Notes under the pieces: generated by a model
Databases searched by the model: none
Told to the model about the DNA's origin: nothing
What the model saw: the letters and a program-made list of their open reading frames with translations, nothing else
Shown here: piece by piece, positions 1 to 11,648 of the stretch
Layout of the letters: every line of letters starts with the position of its first letter
Numbering within the stretch: position 1 is the first letter of the stretch
NCBI GenBank assembly: GCA_013176395.1
Contig: JABMLP010000002.1
Coordinates: 744,001 to 808,000 of the forward strand
Length of the DNA stretch: 64,000 bases
Direction of reading: 5' to 3'
DNA from: Venturia oleaginea
Taxonomy: Eukaryota; Ascomycota; Dothideomycetes; Venturiales; Venturiaceae
Made by a program: the position numbers and the translations under genes

Positions 1-273
1 CTTTCTAATCTGCTTGTAGTCGCCGCAAATACCTTCATGCGATCACTCTGCGGAGCAGGATTTCCTCTTTTCGCAACTTACATGTTCAATGGTATGGGCA
101 TTCAATGGGCATCCACGTTGCTCGGCTGCGTTGCTTTGCTTCTAGTCCCTGTTCCCATCTACTTCATGCTGAGAGGAGCGAAGATTCGATCCAAGAGCAA
201 GTTTGCGCCTATACATCTGGCGCCAAAAGACGACAGTCTAACGGATGAAGAGAAGAGTCAGTACAGCGTATGA
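1..273 (+). CDS. MFS transporter, C-terminal end (partial)
   Basis: The reading frame is open from the first base of the window and stops at 271-273, giving the last 90 residues of a membrane protein. Two hydrophobic segments are visible, one around [14 protein letters not shown] and one around [21 protein letters not shown] basic loop ([10 protein letters not shown]) and a short acidic cytosolic tail follow. The [12 protein letters not shown]...WASTLLG pattern is typical of the final two helices of DHA1-type major facilitator transporters, the fungal drug or polyamine exporters. The 5' part lies outside the window, so the substrate cannot be judged. The next gene, on the same strand, starts about 520 bp downstream. 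Confidence 0.8.
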   Translation, partial: LSNLLVVAANTFMRSLCGAGFPLFATYMFNGMGIQWASTLLGCVALLLVPVPIYFMLRGAKIRSKSKFAPIHLAPKDDSLTDEEKSQYSV

Positions 274-795
274 GTTCATGATTGGTGAATGCTGTCTAAT
301 GTTTGTTCGTAATGGGAAGAAGACGTTGATGGCGTCGGGACCCATGATTTGTAAATACCCAGTAATCGTTGTAATTTAATCTGTTCAGTGTGAGTTGAGT
401 TTCGGATCTACCTCGGTCTTTTATTATGTGAGACGATTGAATGAGCGATGATTTCGAATCTTGTTGCTGCCGTTGATGAATAATCTCGAGGTAGAGTAAA
501 TATCTATGGTAATTTTGTCGTACGGGAAAAGGGATATACTTTATCAACCCCTGAAATGTAGTGTATAAAACTGGGGCTTCGTTCTCGTTGCACGTGACCT
601 ATTTGACCCTCAAAGATTCCAAGTGAATTAACGCGAGGAACACACCTAGTAGACCGCGTTCGCGTAGTACCTCTAAGCCTTGCCCAGAAATTTCTATCTC
701 AGATCTAGACACAAATATACACGTCGCCCTCAAGCTTAGTCGCATTGCCCATTGACCACGAAAAGTACAACACGTCCGCCGCCGCAACTCCCATC
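274..795. other. Intergenic spacer
   Basis: This holds the 3' end of the MFS gene and the promoter of the PHD-finger gene. Small ORFs are present on both strands, but none looks protein-like. No repeat or RNA gene was seen. Confidence 0.6.
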
Positions 796-3441
796 ATGGG
801 TTCGAGAAAGCGAGGCAGAGAGCAGATGGAAGCCATGGAGCCTGTCCCAGAGGTCGCTGAGGAGCCGTCTACACTCCAAAAGATACGGGAGATGTGGGAA
901 TTCGCCAGTCTCATGCAATATCTGTTCTTTTTCGGCAAGGCAGTTAAGCTGGATGACCTAGATGTCGAGGTACGTGAGGTGACGATAGCTATGCGCCCCG
1001 GCATATAACTCGTACACCATTCATACAACTAATGCTTCTGGATGGCAGGACTTCGAAGACGAGTGCATTAAGCCAACTACCTCGGAAAGACTAAAGCAAA
1101 TTGGACTCGCGCTCCTCAAATTCGTCTCATCTCATAAAGGCTTGACGTGAGTATTAGATCACGTATTAGCTTCAGTACATGGCTAAGAAATACAGGCCTG
1201 AGATGTTCGACGAATACACCCGCCGCCAATATGTAGCCAAGGCTCCCAAACGCAACCCGTTCGGAGTCGAGGACGAGCCCGCGCAGTTCAACGACTTCGA
1301 CACCTTTACCAAGATCCGTGTCTTACAACAGCTCTCAGTATGGACTTTAAACAACCCAAATCCTATACGCGAGCGACTCGACGAGAGGGAGTCGGAACAA
1401 GTAAGCTGGGTAGGCGAAGACCAATACCAACCAATACTGCGCTTCTTACTGACCGTCTCAGCGCATCGAACCCTTTGGATGGGACAGAGATGATCGAGTC
1501 TATTTTGTCCTTGACGACAATCGCTTATATCGACGGACCGACGCTCCCCCGCCACCTGAAATTGCAACCCCCAAACCCAAAGCCAAGGCAAAGAAAGGCG
1601 GCAGAAGCACGAGATCGAATAAACGACGCCGAGTGTCGCGGACAATACCCGAGACCAGTCCTGAAGATGAAGAAGAAATGGCACAGGAGGCTGAGACGGG
1701 CGAGCCGGCTGCTGCTGAGAAGGAGGAAAAAGAGGAGAGACCTGACGATTTTCATATGCAGAAATGGGAGCTCATCGCAGTCACTATGGACGAATACAAC
1801 ATCTTCATAGACACCATTCGCAAGAGCAAGGATCTCAACGAAAAGTCCCTCGTCAAGAGCATACAGGAACACGTCTTCCCTATTCTTGCTGAGCAGGAGG
1901 AAGAGCGCCAAAGAAAGGAGGCTCGTCAATTAAAGGAGCTGGAATTGATGCAAAAGCTGGCCACTTCCAAACGGTCGAGTCGACTAGCTGGGAAGATGGA
2001 CAAAATCAAGGAACAACAAGAGGCAGAAGAAGCTGAGCGTAGACGACGAGAAGAACTGGAGATGGCACACAGAGAGCAGCGCAAGCAACAAGAGCTTGAG
2101 AACGCACGGGAGTCTCGACGCGAGACGCGAGAACAACGTCTCAAAGAACGTGAAGTCAAGCGCATTCTAGAAGAGGAACGACTTCAGCAAGAAGAGGAGC
2201 TCCTGAAGAAGATCAAGACAAACGACCTCGATGCCGAAGCAGCTCGCGCACGTTTGTCTGAGCGCAAGTTGAAGGCAGACATGGAAAAGCGGAAAAGAGA
2301 ACTGGACAATCTTCAGCAAGACGACGAATGGTACTTTGATTGCTCCATTTGTGGTGTGCATGGGGATAACCTCGACGATGGCACGCATAGTATCGCCTGC
2401 GAGAAATGTAACGTCTGGCAGCACAGTGCTTGTCATGGTATCAGCGTACAGCAGGCTGAACGTGAAGACTTCCACTTTCTATGTAAGGACTGCAAGAAGA
2501 AGGCGGCAAATCCAGTGCGCCCTATCAAGCTCAAGTTTGGCAAAGGCACTCCCACCAAGGACGACGATGTCCATACTGGGAAGAATGACACTCAGCCCAG
2601 TCCAGCTCCTCGCCCGTCGGCTGTCGTCAATGGCAATGGCAATGGAAATGCTAATGGAAAAGGTCCTGCATTAGTCTACCCTGGTCCACCACCACCGCCT
2701 CCAGGATCTTCGACTTTACCTCCCACAGTCTCAGGACCAACGACTGGTCCACATCCTGCGTCATCGGCATCGCCATATCAATGGCAGTCTCCAGTACACC
2801 ATTATACACCAGTCACCGGACCACCTGCATATAACGGGTATTACCAGCCGCCTCCGCCCCAGGGAATGTACAACACGCAGCCTCTAAATACACGTCCTCC
2901 TCCTCCAGCACCTCAATCGTATCAAGGATCTCCTTCTATGCCTTACCAGTATCCTCCACCCGCACAGGCACCTACAGCACAAATGCAGCACTCACAATAC
3001 CCTCCAAGCCAATCATCGCCAACGCGTCCATCGCCTCAAATGTACGTGCCTCCTGTGTCTGCATCACCTCCACCAGCAATGGCAGCATTGTCACCACAAG
3101 CGCAATACACGCCGCGGCCGAACCATGCGCCCCAACAACAGCATTTCACGCCACCTGCCCAATACGCGGCACCCTACCAACCAGGATTTTCTCCAGCCAA
3201 ACATGCGTCTCCAAGAATCACATCGAGTCCTAGTCTTTCGTCTGTCACAGCTCCGATCATCCCTCCGCCGCATCACTCGGATAATCACTCGCCTATCCCT
3301 GTCAAACATGCTCCGCCGACTGGGCAGCAGGGCAATGGGTTAGGTCTTGAACATCTGGGTGCGACGCCGCCATTGCCGGTGCCGACAATTGGGAATGGAA
3401 GCTTTGGCTCAGACCAGAATGGTACCAACGGTTTGAGTTAG
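796..3441 (+). CDS. DDT/WHIM/PHD-finger chromatin protein (RSF1/Ioc2-like)
   Basis: Four exons are inferred: 796-969, 1049-1146, 1196-1400 and 1462-3441. All joins keep frame and give 818 residues. The N-terminus (LQKIREMWEFASLMQYLFFF) reads as a DDT-like helical module. At residue ~160 a WHIM-like motif follows (RIEPFGWDRDDRVYF...LYR), the form used by ISWI partner subunits. Next come a basic stretch (KAKAKKGGRSTRSNKRRR), a long charged coiled coil at about 250-450, and a Cys4-His-Cys3 PHD finger at ~453-503 (CSICG, CEKC, WQHSACHG, CKDCKKK). The C-terminal ~300 residues are Pro/Gln-rich and disordered. By family knowledge the protein should read histone H3 tails within a remodelling complex. 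The start at 796 (MGSRKRG) was preferred over the in-frame ATG at 745 because it fits remembered fungal homologues. Confidence 0.85.
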
Positions 3442-5898
3442 AGCTGAGGTAAGAATTGGAAATCGCACGACGCTGATGAATATATCAGGTCGAGAACGAT
3501 TTGCTTTAAATGATCGGGGGATCTGGTACCCCTGTATCCCTTAATATTCACCAGGCTTCAATTTCACATTTATGCAAAGTCGGCAAAGTGGATGATCCTG
3601 GGGTGGGGACTGTCAGCAATTCTTTTGTGATGGCCATTTGTAAGATACTTCTAGACGATTAGCATGGGACGCGGAAAATTTGGAGTTCGGCAATATGACG
3701 GACGCTGGTTTGGACCTCTTTACAACGCATTCTTTGGTATGGCATGGCGTGTAGCGTGTTTGGTTGCATAATGAGTTGGTTTTGGTATTGGTATTGGTAT
3801 AGACGCCGGCGTATCATGCTTGGATGTAGGCTAATGCGTTTGAATGCTACATAGATGTTCTTTTTCACTCTCTTCCTCCCTTTGAATCTGCTTGCTCAGA
3901 TGGCTGATAAAGCCTAGTGAATAGGATCAGTCTTCCAATGCTATTGACCTTATGGTAGGTCGGCCCCGTTAATGTTCCATGTACCCAACTACGAGTAATT
4001 TCAAAGGCTGGTGAGAGGCTCCAATCGAAGTGTTTGGTTCGCACAGCCTGAGTTGTTATTACTATCGGACAATTTAATTCTGTATACTCGACAACCACCC
4101 CGACCCCGTTCTTTTCTTCAGCTTCATCAAACACTTTCATGCATAGGTCTCCAGAAGGACTAGTGTACACAATTCTTTTGGAATATGCCGTGAGTCCGTG
4201 AGGATATTGGATGTTACTTGCCAGCCATTCCACGCCCCATGGATATCAACCCTACAAAAGTATCAATTTGCCTGTTGCAAGACGAGGAGGTGTATCTCCC
4301 ATGCACAGATGCCACTTTGCTTCACTCTACCTAGCAAGAAGATCCGACTTGTTGAGATTCGGGCCGGCTCTTTGGGAGACTGTATTGAATGCGTTTTATT
4401 TCTTTTTCATCTTGCCACTCTTCTTCGAAATTGTGCTTATTTTGTTGTACTCTCTTATGCTTGGGGTGCTACTTTGCCTTCGAGCAGTCTATCACGTTGG
4501 ATGGATAATTTCTTTCGATGACGAAGGGCTTTACCAGTTCTTGCAATCTACTATTATATGGAGGTTGTGGTTTTTGCCGTTGCTTTGAATAGGATAGATG
4601 CTATTTGTGTTGATTAGCGGGATCTGAATGAGCGCGCCATTAGGTGGATTTGTGCGCGATGTCTATTGCTTGCAAGGTATGGTACTAAACCAACAAGAAC
4701 CAGTATCTCCCTATATCAGAGTCGGTCTTCCCATTCCGATTAAAATGCAGCTGTATCCAGTATAGGGACGGTACGGTCAAGCTACCTCTAGCAACAAGAG
4801 CAATCTTGCATGACCTCCATCTCGACAACAGGGAAATCATTACGCAGCTCCGGCGCACAGAAGAAATGTACAATGGATAGGCTATAGTAGTAAAGCTGTG
4901 CTGAATGATCTACTGGCGACGTGTCTGGATGGATAGTGCAAGAGGTCACCTTTGCGCGAGATATCATATCGTCGTCTTCTGCGGCGAGCTTTCGTTGAGC
5001 GAAGTCATTTAATATACTCTGGCGTAACACCAATATCGTAATCCGCGCGTCCGCACAACCCCAGCAACTTCCATCCTAAGCAAGATCAGAACGGCACTTG
5101 CAGAAACACCAGACGTCGCTTCCGTTTTCGTTGCCGGCTTTGTTGCATCTGTCCAGGTCATTGGCGTGCTCCGATCTACGAGATAAACTGTTTGGCCTGC
5201 CTGCTCGGTTCCGCAGAGCCATATGACTTGTTGAAGTTGATTATGCGTTTATGTAGAGATATTGCATAGGATGGAGATGGGGTGTTATTCTCAGGAGATG
5301 GGCAATCTACGCGGTACTATTACCGCCTTGAGGCGCGCACTCCAAACCAAGTCGGGAGGAAGCTCTGCGAGATGTCTGCGAGATGGACTTGATGAGCGCA
5401 ATACGCAAATGGAAAGGGTATAGTATGATAGAGAAGCCTCTTCAGAGTTTGCAGTCCAGGAAAGGGATTGATGCTAAATGGAAGCGGAAGCGAGAAAGGC
5501 ATCGTCTCGCATAGGGAAGAACTTCCAAGGAGAGGCGGGGTGACTGGCTTGGCTTTGTGGTGGGTAGGTCTTTTGATCTTAGAGGACTGGATGAGTTCGA
5601 CGGTGGTTGATCTCAGTGATGCCTGAATTTCCTGTTTATTTTTAGTTATGAGCGAAGGTTTAGTGATGTAGGCTTTCTTTAAGACTGTATTCCTAGGGAG
5701 GAAGTTGGAGAGTGGTGTTCGAGAATGATCAGATTGTATATAGCTTTCCCATCTAGGCTCTTTGTAACCGTACAGTTCCATGCTAATCGAGAGCCATTCA
5801 ACGCCCTGCCCGCATTCTGCCTGATTCATTTGATAGTTGTACACGCATGTCTTGTGGTATCCTCTCATCTCCTGTATCTTTCATATCAAAATGGCCAT
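3442..5898. other. Intergenic spacer of about 2.5 kb
   Basis: No gene can be supported. A plus-strand ORF at 4211-4588 has two hydrophobic stretches, but it lacks family features and codon character. Minus-strand ORFs at 3865-4233 and 5320-5868 look random. A short run of GGTATT repeats lies near 3782-3800. The right end probably contains the UMP1 3' UTR. Confidence 0.5.
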
Positions 5899-6486
5899 TT
5901 ACCAGTTCATCTTCATCCTTCCCTCCATCTCAGTGTGGAAGTCTGGGACATCTCTGAGCTCATCGCCTGTATATTGTTAGCTTCCATCGTTGCCACTTCG
6001 TTGTCTATCGCAGTGTAAGCATCGTGTAAATAAACCTACCAACGAATACATCTTCCCAGCCAACCTCCTCATCCCTTCCAGACAGAATATCACTGCTGAC
6101 ACTTGACCCATACCCGAGCATTCGAGGTCTCCACTCACCCTCCCGCGCAATCTTCAGCTCCATACCACGTCTCACGGGCTCAGCGATTCCGAATTGACGA
6201 CGGAGCAGTTGCATCTTGAGAGCATCTTGGGTTGATCTCCAGGCTGTCAAACGCTGTTCGAGCGGGTGGGAGGACTGGAGTTGGTGGGCTTGGGCAGAGC
6301 CGGTGGAGAAGACGAGAGGGTTTGTGAGGGCATTGTTTGCGCGGAGGGTGTCGTGGATTCCGGGGGCGGATGGAGCGCCGGTGTGTTGGGTTGTGGAGGA
6401 TGCGGAAGCTTTGGAGGGGACGATTCGGAGGGCCTGTTGTTGTTAGAGATGGGTGTTTAGGCTGGAGAGAGGTGGTTAGTTACCAT
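5899..6486 (-). CDS. UMP1: Proteasome maturation factor Ump1
   Basis: Ump1 is a short chaperone that sits inside half-proteasomes, coordinates beta-subunit processing and is then degraded as the first substrate of the finished 20S particle. Three exons are read on the minus strand: 6484-6486, 6040-6433 and 5899-5966. They give 154 residues, close to the ~148 of yeast. Family landmarks are GIHDTLR near the middle, FGIAEPVRRGMELKI, GWEDVFVGDE and DVPDFHTEME at the C-terminus. The first exon contributes only the start codon: ATG is directly followed by the donor GTAACT, and the acceptor precedes GCCCTCCGAATC, giving the N-terminus MALRIVP expected for fungal Ump1. Introns are 50 and 73 nt. The gene is divergent from the VPS9 gene across 519 bp. 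Confidence 0.95.
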
Positions 6487-7005
6487 GGTGATATGGAACT
6501 TGATGTCGGTGATGTGTAGATGTGGTTTTGCAGATCAGAAGAGGACACGAGAGTCTTCTATTGCAACGAGTTGATGTTGTATTTGTGCAAGTCGAGTTCA
6601 GTTGATGGCGGCGGATGTTCCTAAGGCTCCGTTGTACGCGACATTGGATGATCGTGACCTTGCACGGTCCTCGTACTAATTAAGAATCCGTCGAGCAATC
6701 AGCGAAAACAACACCACGAATCCAAGACCACCCCCGAGATACCACTTTGCCCAGTTGGCACACTGCTGTCGCCGACTAGTAGCGAACAAGATCGAATTTG
6801 AATCCTTTCCATTGCGCCCACCTCCAGTCCTTACGGAGCTCGCTTTCATCCCATCTCCAGGCAGGCGTCATATCCAGCTCACCTGTACATCACATATCGG
6901 AGAGAGCCATCCTACCCTCTTGCGTCGTTTTGACCGACATACAAAGTGAGGCCGCGGTGCCTCGACGTACCATTACTGCAATTACATTCGCCAGATGTCG
7001 CTTGA
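6487..7005. promoter_or_regulatory. Shared divergent promoter, UMP1 / VPS9-domain gene
   Basis: The 519 bp between the two start codons must contain both promoters and 5' UTRs. No other gene fits here. No proteasome-control element (GGTGGCAAA type) was identified with certainty. Confidence 0.6.
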
Positions 7006-10000
7006 ATGCAACCACTAAACCCATTCCTAAGGGCCTTCTTCAGGAGCACTCTCCCCTCCCAGTGTTCTCCTGTGCACCATCATGTGCGTATGACAAACTT
7101 GAGTCTTGAAGCATGGATAATAATAGGATAGATCCTCCTGGTCCCGTCTACAGAGCTCCTCCTCACTTCCCGCGATCGCGAAACCCACGTTCTTTACTCC
7201 GACCTAGCAACCAATGAGGAATTCCTCGCTAGCCATGTCCTTCGTGTCCCAGGCGGTGTTGCTCCGGTTGGCGCCTCAAAGGATGGTCCAGTTACATTTC
7301 GCGAGAATAGGACAAAGGCTAAGCAGTATACCACCTTGAATGGTAGGACTGTGATAGTCAAGGATACATTCGTGTACAGCAACAAAGGTTGGACTAGCAA
7401 GCTGAGGATGTACAGGCAGGATCTATGCTGATTTGAGAGAAGGTTTCAAGACATTAAACCAGGTCCAATTGACCAGCGACACTATTTACTATCCAGACTC
7501 GGTGGACTCGCAACCATGGCTCATCTACAACATTTCGAAACCTTTGATCGGAACGGTCGAGACCATCAAGATTACCCCTGCGATATGGATGGAGAAAGAA
7601 CAGGTTCCAAATGGTCTTGTTGCGCCCCTTGCTCCTGCGACGAATGGGGCTTCTTCGTCGAGTAATGGTCCCAAAAAGAAGGAGATCAAGTCATTTTCAG
7701 ACCTGCTCAATAATTTCCCAATGATTGCACGACAAATGCAACCTGGACTGGATCGGCTTTTCAAGGAATTTGCGAAAGAGTTTGAGAAACCATTGCCTGC
7801 TTTGCCCCCGTCGCGTCCAACAACCCCCCTTTCGTTACGGCATCGCAGTTGCTCTGCATCTTCGCAAGATAGTGTGTCGAATTCGCTGGGCAGCAATTTT
7901 ACAAATGGGAAGAATGGACAGTATGTATCCAACCTCGAGATTGGCGACGAAGAAGGAATGATGCGGACCTCTTTAGAAACAGCCGTGACAGCCGCGATTG
8001 ATCTTTTTCAGATGGTGGACAAGCAGCAATTATCACTTCTCGGAGCTACCACAGAATTGACCGGTACTGTGGTCGAACGAATGATTGAAAGATATGTCAC
8101 GGAACAGGTTCATGATGCGATACTGTGGCCTAAGATATGTATCCTCAGGAAACCGGACGACGTGGAACTGGAAAGTCGAATCCACCAAATGCAGGATATC
8201 GACCTCTTACAAGTTGGCCTCGCTGTTGGTGACAGTTTCCAAGCAAAGAAAGAGCTGGCGATTCGGTTGTCGAAAGGAGTGGATATCTTCAAGAGGATGG
8301 GTGTTGCTGGAAGTCCTCAAGAGATGGTTGAGATTTTGTTAGCGACAGAAAAACTCATTACCATGTCCGAACCTGCGACAATGGAGTCTGCAACAAACGG
8401 GGCCAGCCCAGCTACTCCAAACAGTGCCGCTGAGAAGCGGGATGCCATGTTAACTATCAATGCGGATACACTGGTATCCTTGCTTCTGATTGTTGTCATT
8501 CGAGCGCCTGTGCGCCATTTACAAGCCCGATTATCCTACATGCGCCACTTCATGTTCATCGACGATGTTGAAACAGGCGAAGCTGGATATGCGCTAAGCA
8601 CTTTTGAAGCCGTCTTATCTTACCTTGTACGTGAGTCTGGAGGTATACGTCGTTCCAGCCGGTGGAACCGCAAGCTATGGCAAGCAACCAAGTCTGGGGA
8701 CATTGCGGAGATGAAAGCTTGTTTAGAGCCTGAAAGCAAAGATGCCTCCGTTGATGATGGCATGCATACTCTCGATCCTGTGACGGAGCCCTTCAGATTC
8801 CCAGCATCAAGCTCGTTAGATAGCACGACAGTGAACGGGGCGTCGGAATCTGGTAGCGCGTCGAATGAAAACTTCGTCTATGAACCTACAACTGAAGGTT
8901 CTCTAGATCACGTTTTATTCTTCGAAAGACAAGCAACTCCGCCTCCCGAAGTGCGGCCGAAGATCAAGAAGCGCGTATCGGTCCAGTCGAGAAGTACGTC
9001 CAGCTCATCGGCGTTTTCCCTTCGTTCCTTTGCCGATACAATTGTATCGCAGTCTAGTTTCGTCGAGGGAGACAACTCGATCGATACGCTGACCAAGACT
9101 CAAAGCTCCGGCGGTGAGTCCGTTCTCATGATGGCGATTGAAGGCGGCCAGGACAAGTCGCTGGAATATCTGCTCGGTCTGGAAGAGCATTATCCTATCG
9201 ATCATGTGCTCGAGGATGAGAACAATGAGGGCACCACCTTGCTCAGCGCCGCAATACAAAGCGGTCACTTTTCACTAACTGAGCGACTGGTCGATTTCAT
9301 CTTGGATCATGCAGATAGTGACGACATGCTCAGGGATTATTTGTCCAGACAGGACACGAAAGGACGAAGTGCAGCACACTATCTGTTCCACTATCCACGA
9401 CTAATAGCTCGCATCAGTCATCTCGTTTCTTGGAGGCTGAGAGACAAGATCGGGCAGACACCTCTCTTTGCTCTTTGTCGTTCCTATGACCATGAGGAGT
9501 ATAGGTGGATGGTTGATATCGCTTTGACAGCAGCGGCCAAAGCGCAAAAGGATGGCAAAACATTACATCTGGACGACCACATTGACAACAAAGGCAACAC
9601 ACTGCTTCACATTATCAACGATGCTTATTTGGTTGTCAAGCTGCTTTATCAATGCGACTCGGACCCAAATGCTTCAAACGATAAGCACTTCACGCCTCTT
9701 ATGGTGGCCAGCAAATACGGTCGTACGGACATGGTGAGGGTGCTCTTTGGTGACTCACGGGTTGATCTTCACGCCAGAGATTTGCGAGGACTTACTGCCA
9801 CCGAACTAGCCAAAGACGACGAGGTCCGCAACCGCATTGATGATCTTGTCCTTCTGGCAACCCCACCTGGAGTTCACTCACGTACGACGACTGTCGTGCG
9901 CTCATACTTTGTTGAAGATGGCACGATACGTTTCATCGTCAAGTCTGGAGCCCAGAATCCAAACTCCACCATAACAGTAACCACATCTCGACGTGCAATG

Positions 10001-11125
10001 ACTGATTTTGAGAATCTCGCAAAATGGCTGGCGCTGGAACATCCTGCTTCTTGGTTACCGAGTATTTCCGGTTTCCAGTCACCTTTCTTGATTCCTTCAA
10101 AACCCTCGAGATCGATCTCCCGGGATATGCAGCTCAAGTTCGACAGCTTCATCAAAATTCTTCTTTCCCATTCCACCTTTGCCACTCACGAAATGGTTTG
10201 GGAATTCTTCCTGGTACCTGATATGGATCCAGCAATGCTTGCCGAGCGTAGCAGAATCAAAGCAGAGACCCGCGCTGAAAACGTCAAGGACGAGTACACA
10301 CCCATCACCGATGTTCGTGAGGTTGAGCTCTTTGTTAGCCACGCTCAAGATTCTGTCCGCCATGTCCACCACTCTACTAGATCTGTTCTCCGCCGCGTTA
10401 ACCGGGTACGTCTCGGCCAAGCAGACCTTCTCGATGCAGCAACGTTGGCTTCAAATGCCCTCGCCACTCTCGCCTTCCTACCAGAGGAGCACAAAAAGGC
10501 CTTCCAGCGCTACACGAAGAGCATAACTCAACCAGAGTTTTCACCCTATACAAGCTTCTACTACAGTATGCACGCGATCTCAACAACCATTGCCGCGATA
10601 CTACATTCTCTCCATCGTCCCACCTCCTTAATAACACAAATGCAAACCGTGCAAAAAGCTATCGATCGTCACTCACTAAGTCTACGCCGTTCAGACCGTT
10701 GGCCTACCTCTTTATCCTTGCTCGATGAAACCCGGCATCGCATGCAACGCGACGCGCAGGACAAGATGAATAAATCGACCGATGAGTTGGAAGGATTGGG
10801 CAAGGAGCTGCGTTACACACAAGGTGTTGTGGCGGGGGAATTGGCTAGTTGGCAGGACGAACGTGTGAAGTGGGGAAGAAGTGCTTGTAAAGACTTAGCG
10901 AGGAGAATGATCGTTGCCGAGAAAGCGAGGTTGGAGAGCATGAGGAGGGCTTTGAGGATGGCTGGGATAGTGGAGAGGGAGACGCCCCCGAAAGTTGTAC
11001 ATGCCGTTGGAGATGTTAATGGGAATGGAGAGGAAGCGAGTAGTACATCAGGTGCAAATGGAGCTAGCAGTGTGCTCTCCCCTGCGAGGGGAAACAGTCC
11101 GTCCAACTCGAGGCAGATGGCTTAA
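7006..11125 (+). CDS. VPS9-domain Rab GEF with ankyrin repeats and PX-like domain
   Basis: Three exons (7006-7083, 7132-7387, 7443-11125) give 1338 residues. The start MQPLNPFLRAFF and the joins HHH/ILLVPSTE and NKG/FKTLNQ restore continuous protein across introns of 48 and 55 nt. A VPS9 module covers roughly residues 330-500 (SLLLIVVIRAPVRHL, YALSTFEAVLSYL). Ankyrin-type repeats span ~665-900 (ESVLMMAIEGG, GNTLLHIINDA, FTPLMVASKYGRTDMV). A PX-like fold follows at ~930-1035 (VVRSYFVEDGTIRF, WEFFLVPD), and a helical, possibly BAR-like region ends the protein at ~1060-1290. VPS9 domains activate Rab5-class GTPases, so this is inferred to work on early endosomes in vacuolar sorting. The architecture recalls animal ANKRD27/VARP. 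The second donor (GTTGGA) is unusual. Confidence 0.9.
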
Positions 11126-11648
11126 TTCTATGTATGTATGATAGACGGCGTTATGGAAGAGAGCGGGTTGATGGGTATTCGGCTTGAGGGACGTTGTATA
11201 CCACTCCTGGCCACGATTTAATTCATGAGAACGTAACCCCATTTTTGGTCAATTCTATCATCCATCCTGAGAATAGCCATGCGGCAGTCTTTTGTAGGAT
11301 TAGACGAGGCTGGGTTGAACAAGGCTAAGGAAACAGAATGGTAAGACTTGATTGCAAAGTACAACAGGCATGCTAGGTGTGTATAATCGCGTATGCACTC
11401 TCCGCAACAAACACAAATGAGAGCAGATACATGAGAGTGCATTCCAGGTGATGGTGGTGATGATGACGTAACATACGAGTATACGCTAGATCTAGGTGTG
11501 ATAATCTAAACTTTGTTGCTGATCGCGTCCTCTACCATTCCGCAAGCAGCAATCGATATATTCCCAGAACCCCAAGCTTAACACGAGATCTTTATTACGT
11601 GCATTCTTATATCTCTATGGATTATCGAACACCCAATGCTCGGCTATC
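11126..11648. other. Intergenic spacer
   Basis: This holds the 3' end of the VPS9-domain gene and the promoter of SLD3. No further gene or repeat was seen. Confidence 0.6.

Noticed and set aside
4211..4588. ORF with two hydrophobic stretches
   Set aside because: Isolated, without a convincing N-terminus or homologous pattern; hydrophobicity comes from T-rich DNA.
5320..5868. 182-codon minus-strand ORF downstream of UMP1
   Set aside because: No family pattern, and it probably reflects UMP1 3' flanking sequence.
7388..7415. 28-nt intron in the VPS9-domain gene
   Set aside because: Too short for a spliceosomal intron; the 55-nt alternative 7388-7442 restores the conserved NKG/FKTLNQ join.
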